DNA of 9,398 nt from Bacteroidales bacterium UBA2198 (lineage in GTDB: Bacteria > Bacteroidota > Bacteroidia > Bacteroidales > VadinHA17): assembly GCA_002328625.1 (NCBI GenBank), contig DCVC01000192.1:1-9398 (forward strand), read 5' to 3'. The notes below the pieces were generated by a model, which was not told the origin of the DNA, searched no databases, and saw only the letters and a program-made list of their open reading frames with translations. Numbering within the stretch: position 1 is the stretch's first letter; every line of letters begins with the position of its first letter. Positions 1-6,947 of the stretch are shown here, one piece after another. The position numbers were made by a program, and so were the translations under genes.

Positions 1-1358
1 AACAATTCCACTGAATAGATACTCAGAAAATAACAGACAACAGGTGAAAGGATAGCAACGAATGGAGTCATTTTATCATTTACCCTTCTCTCGGTAAATA
101 ATCCGAAAGAGTACAAGCCCAGCAGTGGACCGTATGTATATCCTGCTATCGTAAAAAGCTTATCAATTATTGCTCTGTCGTTCAACGATCGGAATATCAA
201 AATAGCGATAAAAAATATCGATGCAATGAAAAAATGCACCATATATCTGGTCTTTGTTTTCGTTTTTTCGGTCATGCCTTTTCTTTTCTCGAGATCCAGG
301 AAATCAATGCTAACGGAGGTTGTAAGTGAGGTAAGAGCTCCGTCGGCACTTGGGAAAGCAGCAGAGATCAACCCTATAAGAAAAACAATACCAGCAGCCG
401 GAGTCAAATAATTAAAGGCGATGACAGGAAAAAGATCATCGGTCATGGTGACTGTAACACTTTTACTCCGGGCATAATAAAGAAGGAATGCCCCCAGAAT
501 CAGGAACATGAAATTTACAAAGACAAGGATCCCGCTGAAAGTGAACATATTCTTTTGTGCCGCCCTTATATTTCGGCAGCTGAGATTCTTCTGCATCATT
601 TCCTGATCAAGTCCTGTCATTGAGATAGTTATAAAAATCCCGCTAAGAAACTGCTTCAGAAAAAACCTTTCATTATGCCAGTCAGTTATAAACATCTTTG
701 AGGCAAAGTCGTCGGTTACTGTGGCAACAAGTTTAAACAGAGGGGTTCCAAGGTCCCTGCTTATAAAGATCACTGAAAGAAGCACTGCCAGCAGCATAAA
801 TGTTGTTTGCAATGTGTCTGTCCATACTATTGTTCTTATACCGCCTTTAATAGTATAAAGAACGACAAGAGTTATGAATATAAGAACATTAACCCAAAAA
901 GGTATTTTCCATACATCAAAAACAAAAATCTGCAATACATTGATTACTAAAAACATGCGTAGAGATACACCAAGTATCCTGGAGAGGATGAAGAATCCTG
1001 CTCCTGTTTTATATGACCAGAAGCCAAAACGCTGGTAAAGATAAGTGTATATTGATGTGAGTTTCAACCTGTAATACAGAGGAAGAAGAACAAGAGCAAT
1101 TATAAAGTATCCAAAAAGGTAGCCAAACACCACTACCATATAGCTAAACTGTGTCTCCATTACCCAGCCTGGTACGGACATGAAAGTCACACCTGAAAGA
1201 GAGGCTCCTATCATGCCATAGGCCACCACGAACCATGGAGATACCCTGTTGCCAATATAAAATGATTGATTATTGGCTTTACGGGCTGTTATCCAGGTAA
1301 CTGCAAATAAAATAGCAGTATATACAAGGAATATCCACAATATAAGCGATGGTTTCAT
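1..1358 (-). CDS. Sodium:solute symporter (SSS family), C-terminus cut off by window edge
   Basis: Inner-membrane Na+-coupled transporter of the SSS (LeuT-fold) family; the substrate cannot be read from the sequence. The minus-strand frame opens at ATG 1358-1356 and stays open for 452 codons to the left edge, so the C-terminal end (perhaps a few tens of residues) is missing. Most of the protein is hydrophobic helices. Family hallmarks by residue: GASLSGVTFMSVPG (51-64, TM2 region), KGGIRTIVWTDTLQ (171-184, the conserved GG..WTD..Q segment), TGLDQEMMQKNLS (248-260), and the small/hydroxyl-rich stretch FPSADGALTSLTTS (335-348) followed by IDF, where SSS proteins form the Na2 site. The start places the first helix (residues 5-23) directly at the N-terminus. 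The gene diverges from recR across about 110 bp. I found no TAnnTTTG element on its strand. The family is certain; any annotation as a proline, sugar or sialic-acid carrier would be a guess. Confidence 0.93.
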   Translation of the reverse strand, partial: MKPSLILWIFLVYTAILFAVTWITARKANNQSFYIGNRVSPWFVVAYGMIGASLSGVTFMSVPGWVMETQFSYMVVVFGYLFGYFIIALVLLPLYYRLKLTSIYTYLYQRFGFWSYKTGAGFFILSRILGVSLRMFLVINVLQIFVFDVWKIPFWVNVLIFITLVVLYTIKGGIRTIVWTDTLQTTFMLLAVLLSVIFISRDLGTPLFKLVATVTDDFASKMFITDWHNERFFLKQFLSGIFITISMTGLDQEMMQKNLSCRNIRAAQKNMFTFSGILVFVNFMFLILGAFLLYYARSKSVTVTMTDDLFPVIAFNYLTPAAGIVFLIGLISAAFPSADGALTSLTTSVSIDFLDLEKRKGMTEKTKTKTRYMVHFFIASIFFIAILIFRSLNDRAIIDKLFTIAGYTYGPLLGLYSFGLFTERRVNDKMTPFVAILSPVVCYFLSIYSVEL

Positions 1359-1446
1359 AAAACCAATAATTTAAACCTCAAGGATAGTAAAAAGAATGGA
1401 AGACAAAAAATTAACAGAAGGTTTAGTTTATAGGCAATAATTGAAC

Positions 1447-1454
1447 TATTTTTG
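1447..1454 (+). promoter_or_regulatory. Candidate Bacteroidota -7 element before recR
   Basis: TATTTTTG matches the Bacteroidota primary sigma -7 consensus TAnnTTTG exactly. No good TTG-type -33 element lies 17-23 bp upstream; the nearest is TTTA at 1422-1425, with a 21-bp spacer. A transcript from here would begin around 1458-1463, a few bases before the ATG at 1470. That would exclude the in-frame TTG at 1452 as a start codon, because it lies inside the element. This rests on a motif match only. Confidence 0.45.
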
Positions 1455-1469
1455 TCTAAAACGATCTTT

Positions 1470-2087
1470 ATGAGTTTCACCGAGTTTTCATCAAAATTAC
1501 TTGAAAGTGCCGTCAATGAGTTTGCATCACTACCGGGGATCGGAAGAAAAACGGCATTCAGACTGGTAATTAACCTTCTGAGAAGAGATCCCGGTGACGT
1601 AAGGAAATTTGGTGAGAGTATAATTAAACTCCGTGATGAAATCCACTACTGCAGAGTGTGCAATAACATATCAGACACAGAAATATGTTCAATATGCAGT
1701 GATGACAGGAGGGACAGGTCGGTGATATGCGTTGTTGAGAATATACAGGATGTTATGGCAATAGAGAATACACGGCAGTTCAAAGGACTTTATCATGTAC
1801 TTGGAGGAATAATCTCACCGATTGACGGTATAGGACCCGCGGATCTGAAGATCGATAACCTTGAAGAAAAAGCCAGAGACGGAGGCATTAAAGAGATAAT
1901 CTTTGCTCTCAGTACAACAATGGAAGGGGATACAACAAATTTTTATCTTTATAAAAGACTCAACAAATACGATGTATTCCTTTCAACACTTGCCAGGGGT
2001 GTGGCAATTGGAGATGCTCTTGAATACACAGATGAGATCACTCTTGGCAGGGCTATTAACAACAGAAATCCATATCAGCAATGTTAA
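1470..2087 (+). CDS. recR: Recombination mediator protein RecR
   Basis: Cytoplasmic DNA-repair protein of the RecFOR pathway; with RecO it helps load RecA on SSB-coated gaps. The 205-aa product has the usual RecR length and domain order. A helix-hairpin-helix segment LPGIGRKTAFRLV (21-33) comes first. A Cys4 zinc finger follows with C61, C64, C73 and C76. Next is a Toprim domain with VVENIQD (88-94), the RecR signature YHVLGGIISP..GIGP (108-123) and ALSTTMEGDTTNFYL (146-160). The C-terminal ARGVAIGDALEYTDEITLGRA (175-195) is typical of the family. I chose ATG 1470. An upstream in-frame TTG at 1452 would add six residues, but it sits inside a candidate -7 promoter element and has no ribosome-binding site. 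The last codons overlap the start of the next gene, which suggests co-transcription. Confidence 0.96.
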   Translation: MSFTEFSSKLLESAVNEFASLPGIGRKTAFRLVINLLRRDPGDVRKFGESIIKLRDEIHYCRVCNNISDTEICSICSDDRRDRSVICVVENIQDVMAIENTRQFKGLYHVLGGIISPIDGIGPADLKIDNLEEKARDGGIKEIIFALSTTMEGDTTNFYLYKRLNKYDVFLSTLARGVAIGDALEYTDEITLGRAINNRNPYQQC

Positions 2088-3307
2088 AATCACCAGATCA
2101 TTTTCTTTCCGAATCAGGGAAGAGTATGAAGCGCTCGGCTATCAGAGAAATTCTCAAGGTGCTTCAGAAACCAGGCATGATCTCTTTTGCCGGAGGGCTT
2201 CCTGCTCCTGAAACGTTTCCTGTTGATGACCTGAAGAAGATCGTCCTTGAGATACTGGAAAAAAATGGTGCTGACGGATTGCAATACGGAACAACGGAAG
2301 GAGATCCGCATCTCAGAAAAGTCCTTGTCGAACGTCATAACAGGCAAGGTTTGAATATTGGTATTGAAAATCTTATTATCACTACAGGTTCGCAACAGGC
2401 TATTGACCTGATAGGAAGGATATTCATCGATCCCGGTGACTATGTCTTATGCGGTCTGCCTTCATATCTTGGCGGAATAAATGCCTTCCAGACATATGGC
2501 GCAAAAATGAAGGGAATTACTCTTGATGAAAATGGCATGATCCCTGAGGAACTGGAAAAAACGATAATCAGAATGAGGGAATATGACCGGAGAATAAAAC
2601 TTATCTATGTGATACCTGATTTTCAAAATCCGGCAGGAATAACGATCCCTGAATCAAGAAGAATCAGGATAATTGAATTAGCTGAACGGTACGATCTCCT
2701 TGTCGTCGAGGATAGTCCGTACAGAGAGGTGAGGTTTGAGGGTGAATCTCAGAAGCTTATGTACGAACTTGACACCACGGGCCGGGTAATTACACTATGT
2801 ACTTTCTCAAAGATTTTTGCCCCAGGATTCAGGGTAGGCTGGGTATTGGGAAATCCTTTAATTCTTGATAAGATAGTGATGGCCAAACAAACTGCTGATC
2901 TTTGCACATCTCCGTTTGTACAAAAAATAATTGCACTGTATGTTGAAAGAGGATTGCTTGAGAAAAACATCACTAAAACAATCGCACTGTACAGGGAAAG
3001 GAGGACTCACATGATAACTTGTTTCAGGAAATACATGCCTGAAGGCGTCAAATGGACTGAACCACAAGGCGGATTATTCCTTTTTATTACACTCCCGCCA
3101 TATCTTGATTCCGACATTCTGTTTGATAAAGCTATTAAAAGAAATGTTGCCTTTGTATCGGGATCAACTTTTTTTTGCAACGATTCAGGGCACAACACCT
3201 TAAGGATAAACTTCTCATTTTCAAATAACAACGAAATTGAAGAAGGAGTGAATAGACTGGCCGGTGTAATCCGCGAAGAGATAAACGCAACTCAGGGAAA
3301 GTCTTAG
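2081..3307 (+). CDS. PLP-dependent class I/II aminotransferase, 2-aminoadipate aminotransferase-like
   Basis: Cytoplasmic fold-type I aminotransferase (408 aa) resembling the LysN/ARO8-like group, the stand-alone catalytic form of the domain fused to a helix-turn-helix in MocR regulators. Visible landmarks: MKRSAIREILK near the N-terminus (16-26), ISFAGGLP (34-41), QYG (68-70), TTGSQQ (101-106, cofactor phosphate loop), PDFQNPAG (179-186, cofactor-binding N183), EDSPY (210-214, with D211 expected to contact the pyridine nitrogen), TFSK (241-244, Schiff-base lysine K244), GFRVGW (249-254) and RINFS (375-379, R375 expected to bind the substrate carboxylate). All key residues are present, so it should be active. 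Likely substrates are aromatic, branched or 2-aminoadipate-type amino acids; specificity cannot be read. ATG 2081 overlaps the recR stop (ATGTTAA). M16 at 2126 is a less likely start because relatives have sequence before this motif. An eight-T run at 3169-3176 does not break the frame. Confidence 0.92.
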   Translation: MLKSPDHFLSESGKSMKRSAIREILKVLQKPGMISFAGGLPAPETFPVDDLKKIVLEILEKNGADGLQYGTTEGDPHLRKVLVERHNRQGLNIGIENLIITTGSQQAIDLIGRIFIDPGDYVLCGLPSYLGGINAFQTYGAKMKGITLDENGMIPEELEKTIIRMREYDRRIKLIYVIPDFQNPAGITIPESRRIRIIELAERYDLLVVEDSPYREVRFEGESQKLMYELDTTGRVITLCTFSKIFAPGFRVGWVLGNPLILDKIVMAKQTADLCTSPFVQKIIALYVERGLLEKNITKTIALYRERRTHMITCFRKYMPEGVKWTEPQGGLFLFITLPPYLDSDILFDKAIKRNVAFVSGSTFFCNDSGHNTLRINFSFSNNNEIEEGVNRLAGVIREEINATQGKS

Positions 3308-3325
3308 AAGTTGGTTGTTCCAAAA

Positions 3326-3333
3326 TACCTTTG
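3326..3333 (+). promoter_or_regulatory. Candidate -7 element upstream of the E2 gene
   Basis: TACCTTTG matches TAnnTTTG exactly, about 20 bp after the aminotransferase stop. No -33 TTG is correctly spaced; the two TTG triplets upstream (3311, 3316) are too close. If used, it would give a leader of roughly 140 nt before the E2 start at 3483. Motif match only. Confidence 0.3.
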
Positions 3334-3397
3334 TCCTGTTAAACATATTTACTAATAGGTTGTTAATAGAGTAAGAAATATGGATTTAATATGTGGT

Positions 3398-3462
3398 TTA
3401 CCCCCATCCCTGAGGATGACTTAAAAGGTTTTAATTCGCACATTCCCCGTTAATTGGGGTAA
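3398..3462 (+). other. Short inverted repeats in the spacer before the E2 gene
   Basis: The 175-bp spacer holds three small self-complementary elements. CATCC-CTGA-GGATG (3405-3418) is a 5-bp hairpin with a tetraloop. TTACCCC (3398-3404) is a perfect complement of GGGGTAA (3456-3462). CCCC (3445-3448) can also pair with the same GGGG (3456-3459). The last two pairings exclude each other. There is no T-run typical of an intrinsic terminator, and I recognise no riboswitch class. The stems are short and could be chance. Confidence 0.25.
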
Positions 3463-3482
3463 GAAATTTAAAGAAAAATTGC

Positions 3483-4778
3483 ATGGCACGGATGAATATT
3501 GTACTTCCCGCAATGGGTGAAGGAGTTATAGAAGCAACTATAAATAAATGGCTCATTACAGAGGGTACTGAAGTTAAGGAGGATGATCCTCTTGTTGAGG
3601 TTGCCACGGACAAAGTTGATTCTGAAGTTCCGTCTCCATCTGCCGGTACTGTAACTGAAATTATTGCAAAAGAGGGTTCTGTAATAAAAGTAGGAGAAAC
3701 TATTGCAGTTCTTGAAACTTATATTGAGACATCACCCGAGGATGTGATAAAGATTGAAAAAGAGGTGGAGAGAATACGTGAGACCATTGAGAGCGAAAGA
3801 CAGGAGAAAAAAGAGATACAGGTCATATCCCAGGAATTGAAAAGCCGGACACCCGCAGGAAAATTCCTTTCACCACTTGTAAGAAGCATAGCGGCAAAAG
3901 AGGGAATCAGTTATACTGATCTCGATACAATGAAAGGTACCGGTATGGACGGAAGGATAACCAGGGACGATATACTTAATCTTCTTAATGCAAGGGGGAG
4001 AGCTCTGAAGGCAGAACCGGCATCCGGGTCAGAGAAAGCTGAGAAAGAGGCACCCCCTCTCCCATCTTCAGGCAAGGATGAAATAATTGAAATGGACAGG
4101 GTCCGGAAACTTATCGCCCAGCATATGGTGATGTCAAAAAAAACCTCTCCCCATGTAACATCCTTTATTGATGCGGACGTAACCCGGCTTGTAAACTGGA
4201 GAAACATTGTAAAAGAGAAGTTTCTTGAAAATGTCGGACAAAAGCTTACCCTGACCCCAATTTTTATTGACGCTGCTGCCAGGGCACTGGTTGATTACCC
4301 AATGTTAAATATCTCTGTTGATGGAGATAACATCATTTTAAAAAAGAATATTAATATCGGAATGGCTACCGCTCTGCCTGATGGGAATCTGATTGTCCCG
4401 GTAATAAAGAATGCAAATGAAAAGAACCTTACCGGCCTGGCCAAAGCGGTGAATGATCTTGCAGAAAGAGCGAGAAACAATAAATTGAAACCTGATGAAA
4501 TAACCGGTGGTACATTCACGGTAACAAATTTTGGAAGTTACAATAATCTTGCCGGCACACCAATTATAAATCAGCCCCAGGCTGCAATTCTTGGAATAGG
4601 CGCAGTAAGAAAAAAACCTGCAGTACTTGAAACACCTGATGGTGATGTTATTGCTATCCGCCACATTATGATACTCTCCTTAAGTTATGACCACAGGGTT
4701 ATTGACGGGGCGCTTGCCGGCAAATATCTTAACAGGCTTAAAGATATACTTGAGAATTATTCACCTGAACTCCCATAA
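3483..4778 (+). CDS. Dihydrolipoamide acyltransferase (E2) of a 2-oxoacid dehydrogenase complex
   Basis: Core E2 subunit: takes an acyl group from E1 on a swinging lipoyl arm and passes it to CoA in the cytoplasm. The 431-aa protein has one lipoyl domain (about 1-79, lipoylated K44 in ATDKVDSE), a peripheral-subunit-binding domain (about 127-169, FLSPLVRSIAAKEG and GMDGRITRDDIL) and a full catalytic domain (about 200-430). The catalytic end shows FTVTNFGS (345-352), TPIINQPQAAILGIG (359-373) and the active-site motif DHRVIDG with H404 and D408. The TPIINQPQ form and the single lipoyl domain fit a branched-chain or pyruvate-type enzyme better than a succinyl type, but this is weak. Linker 1 (82-122) is unusually charged and looks helical; linker 2 (170-198) is the usual Ala/Pro/Ser-rich type. 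No E1 or E3 gene lies nearby, so its partners must be encoded elsewhere. No Shine-Dalgarno is visible before ATG 3483. Confidence 0.94.
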   Translation: MARMNIVLPAMGEGVIEATINKWLITEGTEVKEDDPLVEVATDKVDSEVPSPSAGTVTEIIAKEGSVIKVGETIAVLETYIETSPEDVIKIEKEVERIRETIESERQEKKEIQVISQELKSRTPAGKFLSPLVRSIAAKEGISYTDLDTMKGTGMDGRITRDDILNLLNARGRALKAEPASGSEKAEKEAPPLPSSGKDEIIEMDRVRKLIAQHMVMSKKTSPHVTSFIDADVTRLVNWRNIVKEKFLENVGQKLTLTPIFIDAAARALVDYPMLNISVDGDNIILKKNINIGMATALPDGNLIVPVIKNANEKNLTGLAKAVNDLAERARNNKLKPDEITGGTFTVTNFGSYNNLAGTPIINQPQAAILGIGAVRKKPAVLETPDGDVIAIRHIMILSLSYDHRVIDGALAGKYLNRLKDILENYSPELP

Positions 4779-4896
4779 TCGGAACCCTGTCTGTTTTATC
4801 ATTTTTAGTATCATAAGTGAGTGTATTTCTTCCGTGTAAGAATGGTTTTTTAATAAATTTGGTAATCAGGACAATCTCCGGAGGAGAAAAATAGCA

Positions 4897-4921
4897 TTTT
4901 CTGAGTTATTTTCACAGAAAA
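4897..4921 (+). terminator. Weak hairpin after the E2 gene, possible terminator
   Basis: TTTTCTG (4897-4903) and CAGAAAA (4915-4921) form a perfect 7-bp stem with an 11-nt loop, about 120 bp after the E2 stop and 47 bp before the next start. The stem is AT-rich and the following AACAGCTTTT is only a poor U-tract, so terminator function is uncertain. The rest of the 189-bp spacer holds the palindrome CTCCGGAG (4876-4883) and a candidate promoter element, and no other feature I can support. Confidence 0.25.
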
Positions 4922-4954
4922 ACAGCTTTTACCCGGGTTAAAGAATAAAATTAT

Positions 4955-4962
4955 TATATTTG
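4955..4962 (+). promoter_or_regulatory. Candidate -7 element immediately before the first TPR-PD40 gene
   Basis: TATATTTG matches TAnnTTTG exactly and ends 5 bp before ATG 4968. Transcription would start at or within a few bases of the start codon, giving a leaderless or nearly leaderless mRNA. The -33 region is poor (TTTTA at 4927-4931). Its position at the head of the two-gene envelope unit makes it a sensible promoter for both genes. Confidence 0.45.
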
Positions 4963-4967
4963 TTATA

Positions 4968-6860
4968 ATGATTAATTTCAGGGTAAATAGTGTCCTGTCA
5001 CATTTGCAGCTATTAGTTCTGATAGCATTACCTCTCGTTGCTTCATCTCAGCCTAAAGCCGAGATGAAAAAGATTTTTGCCAGAGCTGAAGCCTATTCCC
5101 TTTATGAAGAATATGAACTTGCAAACCAGCTTTACATTTTGCTTGACAGACCTGATAATTTTAATGTTAAGTTCAAAATAGGCACATGTTACCTTAATAT
5201 ACCTGGAGAAAAACAAAAAGCGATACCCTATCTGGAGGATGCAGTCAGAGACGCAAGTTATGATTCAAAAACAGCTTTATTCAGGGAGAAACGGGCTCCG
5301 CTTGATGCTTATTTTTTTCTTGCCAAGGCATATATGATAAACAATGAGTTGAATAAAGCTGTTAATACCCTTTCAAGATTCAGTCAACTGGCCGGGGAGA
5401 TTGAGAAAAAGGGCGGAATGAAAAACCTGGAATATATTGACCAGCTGATTAAAGCATGTAATCTTGCGATGGAATTTGAATCAAAGCCTTTAAAGTTCAC
5501 AAGGCAAAATCTGGGTCCTTATATTAACCAGGGGGCAATTAATGAGAATCCGGCTGTAAGCTATGACGGAAATACTTTAGCATATACCGAGAAAAGAGGA
5601 CTTCTAAATGCGATTTTCTATTCAAAGAAGAACAAGGATGGATGGCAGCCTCCTTCAGAGTTCTCTCCATGGATGAATGCCGGAACAGATATTTCTTCAT
5701 GCGCTCTTAACCAGGATGGAACTCTCCTTTTAATTTACAAGGTTGATAATTATGACGGGAATATCTATTCATCAGAGTATATAAAAGGTGAATGGACACC
5801 TATAAAAAAACTTAACGGAAATATCAATACCAAATATTATGAGTCACATGCTTCCCTCTCTGCCGATGGAAGGAGACTCTATTTTGCCAGTAACAGGCCC
5901 GGTGGTAATGGAGGACTGGATATTTATGTATCGGAAAAAGATGCAACAGGTGACTGGGGTCCGGCAGTAAACATGGGAAAAGTGATTAATACGGCATTCA
6001 ATGATGATATTCCATTCATTACACAGGACGATTCAGTTTTATTTTTCAGTTCTGAAGGACACAATTCAATGGGAGGTTATGATATATTCAGGAGCAAAAG
6101 ATCGGACTCAGGATGGGAGCCGCCAATAAATCTGGGTTATCCAATCAACACAACAGATGATGATATCTTTTTTCAACCTTTTAATAATGGCACAAACGGT
6201 TACTATTCCATGACCACCGGTTATAAGAAGAAAGAGATCTTTTATATAGGTTTTGACACCACTGAAGAAGAGGCTCAGGAGATTCCGGAGATACAACCTG
6301 CTCCCGGAATTGAATCAAGCATTCTTTCAAGGAACCTTGTAGTGAGCGATCTGTCCGACAGTGATATAGACGATTCAGATATTCTATACTATACCGTGCA
6401 GGTTATGGCACTCTATAATCCTGTTGATATCAGTTATTTTAAGAATATCCCCGACATTAAGGTTCTTTATAATGAAACCGATCTGTTTTACAGATATACG
6501 ACCGGCCAGTTTGATACAAGGGAGGAAGCATACGCATACAGGGAAGAACTTATTAGAAGTGGTTATGAAGAAGACCTTTTCATCAAAAAGGTTTCAAAGA
6601 TTCCCGGCGACAGACCTGTAATGACTCAAAAATATTTTACTATCCAACTGCAGGTAACCAGAACTCCTGTAAATATCAGTACAGTTTTTTCTGATTACAA
6701 AGGGGTCAGGGAAACCAGAGAAGCTGATGGTTTGTACCATTATCTGTATGGCAGATACGAAACATATATAGAAGCGAGAAATGCGCTGAACAGAATAAGA
6801 GCAGAAGGCGAATTCTCGGATGCATTTATTCGAGAGATTAATGTTCTGGTCAATAAATGA
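4968..6860 (+). CDS. Exported TPR / PD40 beta-propeller protein with two C-terminal SPOR-like modules
   Basis: Envelope protein of 630 aa, function unknown. Domains in order: a signal peptide (about 1-28; hydrophobic core LLVLIALPLVA, ending SSQ, no lipobox Cys, so probably signal peptidase I and periplasmic); TPR-like helices (30-170, including KIGTCYLNIPG); about five PD40/WD40-like blades (190-428), the best being FASNRPGGNGGLDIYVSE (306-323) and FFSSEGHNSMGGYDIF (359-374); an acidic Asp/Ser/Glu-rich linker (432-472); SPOR-like module 1 (475-542, YYTVQV...YRYTTGQFDTREEAYAY); SPOR-like module 2 (555-627, YFTIQL...YHYLYGRYETYIEARNAL). SPOR domains typically bind denuded peptidoglycan glycan strands; these are divergent. 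The protein is a paralogue of the next gene but lacks its CRD and OmpA domains. ATG 4968 is chosen because only it retains the signal peptide; the next Met (M33) lies beyond it. It may cooperate with its neighbour in an envelope complex, which is inference. Confidence 0.9.
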   Translation: MINFRVNSVLSHLQLLVLIALPLVASSQPKAEMKKIFARAEAYSLYEEYELANQLYILLDRPDNFNVKFKIGTCYLNIPGEKQKAIPYLEDAVRDASYDSKTALFREKRAPLDAYFFLAKAYMINNELNKAVNTLSRFSQLAGEIEKKGGMKNLEYIDQLIKACNLAMEFESKPLKFTRQNLGPYINQGAINENPAVSYDGNTLAYTEKRGLLNAIFYSKKNKDGWQPPSEFSPWMNAGTDISSCALNQDGTLLLIYKVDNYDGNIYSSEYIKGEWTPIKKLNGNINTKYYESHASLSADGRRLYFASNRPGGNGGLDIYVSEKDATGDWGPAVNMGKVINTAFNDDIPFITQDDSVLFFSSEGHNSMGGYDIFRSKRSDSGWEPPINLGYPINTTDDDIFFQPFNNGTNGYYSMTTGYKKKEIFYIGFDTTEEEAQEIPEIQPAPGIESSILSRNLVVSDLSDSDIDDSDILYYTVQVMALYNPVDISYFKNIPDIKVLYNETDLFYRYTTGQFDTREEAYAYREELIRSGYEEDLFIKKVSKIPGDRPVMTQKYFTIQLQVTRTPVNISTVFSDYKGVRETREADGLYHYLYGRYETYIEARNALNRIRAEGEFSDAFIREINVLVNK

Positions 6861-6864
6861 CTAG

Positions 6865-6898
6865 TTATTTCTTTAGTCTTTTTATAAACAAGAAATAA
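6865..6898 (+). other. Inverted repeat between the two paralogous envelope genes
   Basis: TTATTTCTT (6865-6873) and AAGAAATAA (6890-6898) are perfect 9-bp complements around a 16-nt loop, starting 4 bp after the stop codon. The stem has only one G-C pair and no T-run follows, so it is unlikely to be a strong terminator. It could be a weak attenuator or mRNA-stability hairpin in the 87-bp spacer, or chance in AT-rich DNA. Confidence 0.25.
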
Positions 6899-6947
6899 TC
6901 CTTGACCTGGAAAGTTCAGTTTTTTGTCAACATAAAAAATCAAAATA

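Noticed and set aside
226..411. Small plus-strand reading frame with a hydrophobic N-terminus
   Set aside because: It lies antisense to the clear symporter coding frame, whose family motifs are intact there; the hydrophobic stretch is a by-product of the antisense codons.
1903..2211. Alternative plus-strand frame crossing the recR/aminotransferase junction
   Set aside because: Both overlapped genes have strong family motifs in their own frames; the product has no recognisable feature.
3169..3176. Eight-T run as a possible frameshift in the aminotransferase
   Set aside because: The reading frame is continuous and the expected C-terminal RINFS motif follows in frame, so no frameshift is needed.
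2114..4664. Several minus-strand frames of 60-108 codons
   Set aside because: All lie opposite well-supported genes (the aminotransferase and E2) and show no domain, signal or start context of their own.
4876..4886. Palindrome CTCCGGAG followed by a Shine-Dalgarno-like GGAGGAG
   Set aside because: No start codon follows at usable distance, the next gene begins more than 80 bp later, and an 8-bp palindrome alone is not evidence of an operator.
4964..4969. TATAAT resembling an E. coli -10 box
   Set aside because: It overlaps the start codon at 4968 and Bacteroidota primary sigma uses TAnnTTTG rather than TATAAT.
6919..6926. GTTTTTTG as a promoter element for the second envelope gene
   Set aside because: It matches only the TTTG half of TAnnTTTG and has no properly spaced -33 element.
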